A stretch of DNA of 7,850 bases from Candidatus Zipacnadia bacterium (GTDB lineage: Bacteria; Armatimonadota; Zipacnadia; Zipacnadales; Zipacnadaceae). The position numbers and the translations under genes are program-made. The notes under the pieces were generated by a model. The model was not told the DNA's origin, did no database searches, and saw nothing but the letters and a program-made list of their open reading frames with translations. Of this stretch, positions 6,565 through 7,850 are shown one piece after another (position 1 is the stretch's first letter; each line of letters starts with the position of its first letter). The DNA lies in the NCBI GenBank assembly GCA_029821215.1, contig JALGTV010000051.1, positions 1 to 7,850 on the forward strand, in the 5' to 3' direction.

Positions 6565-7850
6565 ATGCTGCACTACAAGCCTAACGACGGCTACTTTGGC
6601 GACCCCATTCCTTTCTATTTTGGTGGAGAATACCACATCTTCTATCTGAAAGCCCCGCCGGAGCCGAAGCGGAAAAGCTCGTGGTGGACAGTGTGGTCAC
6701 ACATTATATCGAAGGATCTGCGCAACTGGGAGGAGTTGCCCGACGCCATTGCTCCTGATCCTGAAGGGCCGGATGCTATTGGTTGCTGGACCGGTTCGGT
6801 TATTGAAAAAGACGGCCGGTTTTACCTGTTCTACACCGGGTACAATCCGGAGAACAAAACTGCCCCCCAGACGATATGCCTGGCTACCAGTGATGATCTT
6901 ATCAACTGGCAAAAAAGCCCGGCCAATCCCCTACTGGCGCCGGACAGGGACGTCTTTACGGCTGACTGGCGAGATCCCTACGTTTTCTGGAATCCCGAAG
7001 AAGAATGCTACTGGATGGCCATCACCACCCGATATAAGGACAAGCCAGTTATGACCGGCGGAGTAGTAGTGGTCGCTCGGTCGGCTGACCTGGCGGAGTG
7101 GGAGATAGAGGAAGTTCTCTACGCTCCGGGCAATATCTGGTACCCGGAGTGCACCGACATTTTCCCGATGGGGGATTACTGGTATCTGGTGTATTCTCCG
7201 GGACGCGCTGCTTACAACAAGGTGCGATACCGGATTGCCGACAGCCCCGCTGGGCCGTGGCGCACGGCGCGAACCGATTCGTTTGACTTTTCCCTTAACT
7301 ATGCGGCTAAGACCGCCGGTCATGGTCAGGAGCGCTACTTGTTTGGTTGGATTCCTACTCGCCAGGGTGGGACGGACGAGGGGACCTGGGAGTGGGCAGG
7401 ACACATGTCCTTGCCCCGCCAGTTAGTCCAGGAGCCTGACGGCACCTTGACCGTCCGCCTGCCGGACACATACGCGGATCTGTGTGGGGAAACACTGCTT
7501 GACACAGAGAATAGGCCTGTTCAACTTGCCGTCCGCTATGGTGTCTGGGAGGTGCAGCCGGATGGGTCCATTGCCTGTAGTGACCCAGTCTATGGCTTAG
7601 CTGATCTGCCGGTAGATGTTGATAATCTCGAGCTTAGAGCCACCGTGACAGTAGACGCACCCATAGCTCGAGCGGGTATCGTTTTTCGGGCTGAGGCCGG
7701 ATTCCCTGGCTACAGTGTCAACCTGGATTTCCAGCGGCGCGAGGTGAGCCTGAGCAGCCATCCCGTGCCCCTGACCCCCATCGCGTTTCAGCCGGTGGAT
7801 ATCACCCTCCATCAAGATGTGCAATTGCGAGTCATCATTGAAGACGGCAT
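6565..7850 (+). CDS. GH32-like glycoside hydrolase (beta-fructosidase type), 3' end beyond window
   Basis: The first 428 codons are visible and contain no stop. The N-terminal five-bladed propeller shows the three acidic motifs of clan GH-J. FGDPIPFY has Asp13 in the position of the nucleophile. WRDPYVFW has Asp137 as the transition-state stabiliser (RDP motif). YPECTDIF has Glu195 as the acid/base (EC motif). WSHIISKDLRNWEELP and GCWTGSVIEKDGRFYLFYTG are further GH32 signatures. The usual WMNDPNG is replaced by GYFGDPIPF, as in a divergent subgroup. Residues from about 300 onward begin a beta-sandwich (ARAGIVFRAEAGFPGYS, VNLDFQRREVSLSS) like the GH32 C-terminal module. No signal peptide is present, so a cytoplasmic enzyme acting on imported fructosides is likely. 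GH43 or GH68 are less likely alternatives because of the EC and RDP motifs together. No LacI-type operator was seen upstream. Confidence 0.85.
   Translation, partial: MLHYKPNDGYFGDPIPFYFGGEYHIFYLKAPPEPKRKSSWWTVWSHIISKDLRNWEELPDAIAPDPEGPDAIGCWTGSVIEKDGRFYLFYTGYNPENKTAPQTICLATSDDLINWQKSPANPLLAPDRDVFTADWRDPYVFWNPEEECYWMAITTRYKDKPVMTGGVVVVARSADLAEWEIEEVLYAPGNIWYPECTDIFPMGDYWYLVYSPGRAAYNKVRYRIADSPAGPWRTARTDSFDFSLNYAAKTAGHGQERYLFGWIPTRQGGTDEGTWEWAGHMSLPRQLVQEPDGTLTVRLPDTYADLCGETLLDTENRPVQLAVRYGVWEVQPDGSIACSDPVYGLADLPVDVDNLELRATVTVDAPIARAGIVFRAEAGFPGYSVNLDFQRREVSLSSHPVPLTPIAFQPVDITLHQDVQLRVIIEDG

Noticed and set aside
6749..7404. Several open frames on both strands within the GH32-like gene
   Set aside because: All are out of frame with the continuous GH32-like reading frame from 6565, which contains the catalytic motifs.
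1..7850. CRISPR arrays, tRNA or rRNA genes, insertion sequences
   Set aside because: No regularly spaced repeats, tRNA-like cloverleaf, transposase motifs or terminal inverted repeats were seen on reading.

Overview
The window looks like accessory chromosomal sequence from a bacterium of the Armatimonadota or a close relative. This is an inference from one gene: a pseudopilin with the leader core FTLIELLVV followed by AAILFPVFARAKAKAQ and SCLSNVKQLG, and an H-X9-DG motif near its C terminus. That combination is typical of the large pseudopilin families of this phylum. Planctomycetes and related groups have similar proteins, so the phylum is not certain. Shine-Dalgarno sites are strong (AGGAGG type) and base composition is moderately GC-rich.

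Layout. Bases 1-146 (minus strand) hold a broken piece of a family X DNA polymerase (PolX) helix-hairpin-helix region, running off the left edge. Bases 143-415 (minus strand) hold a decayed ArsR-type winged-helix regulator. Bases 416-595 show nothing convincing on either strand. A possible promoter and a good LacI-type operator (595-634) lead into a LacI/GalR-family regulator (662-1724, plus strand) that is disrupted by two in-frame TAG codons and one frameshift. Next comes a type II secretion-like pseudopilin (1809-2521) carrying one single-base frameshift. A 213-base gap follows with a perfect 15-bp stem-loop. Then comes an intact, probably exported 1109-residue protein with a glycosidase-like layout (2735-6064). 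Bases 6145-6492 hold a C-terminal sulfatase remnant. The window closes with the first 428 codons of a GH32-like glycosidase (6565 to the right edge).

Together the plus-strand genes resemble a carbohydrate-utilisation neighbourhood: a LacI-type sugar regulator, a pseudopilin of a secretion or cell-surface system, a large exported glycosidase-like protein, a sulfatase and a GH32 beta-fructosidase-like enzyme. Five of the seven recognisable genes are broken, while the two long ORFs are clean over 3.3 kb and 1.28 kb. Real gene decay at this locus is therefore more likely than uniformly poor sequence, although the pseudopilin lesion is a single missing base and could be a sequencing error. I did not find a convincing new multi-gene system. 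The least explained items are the 1109-residue protein and the stem-loop in front of it.
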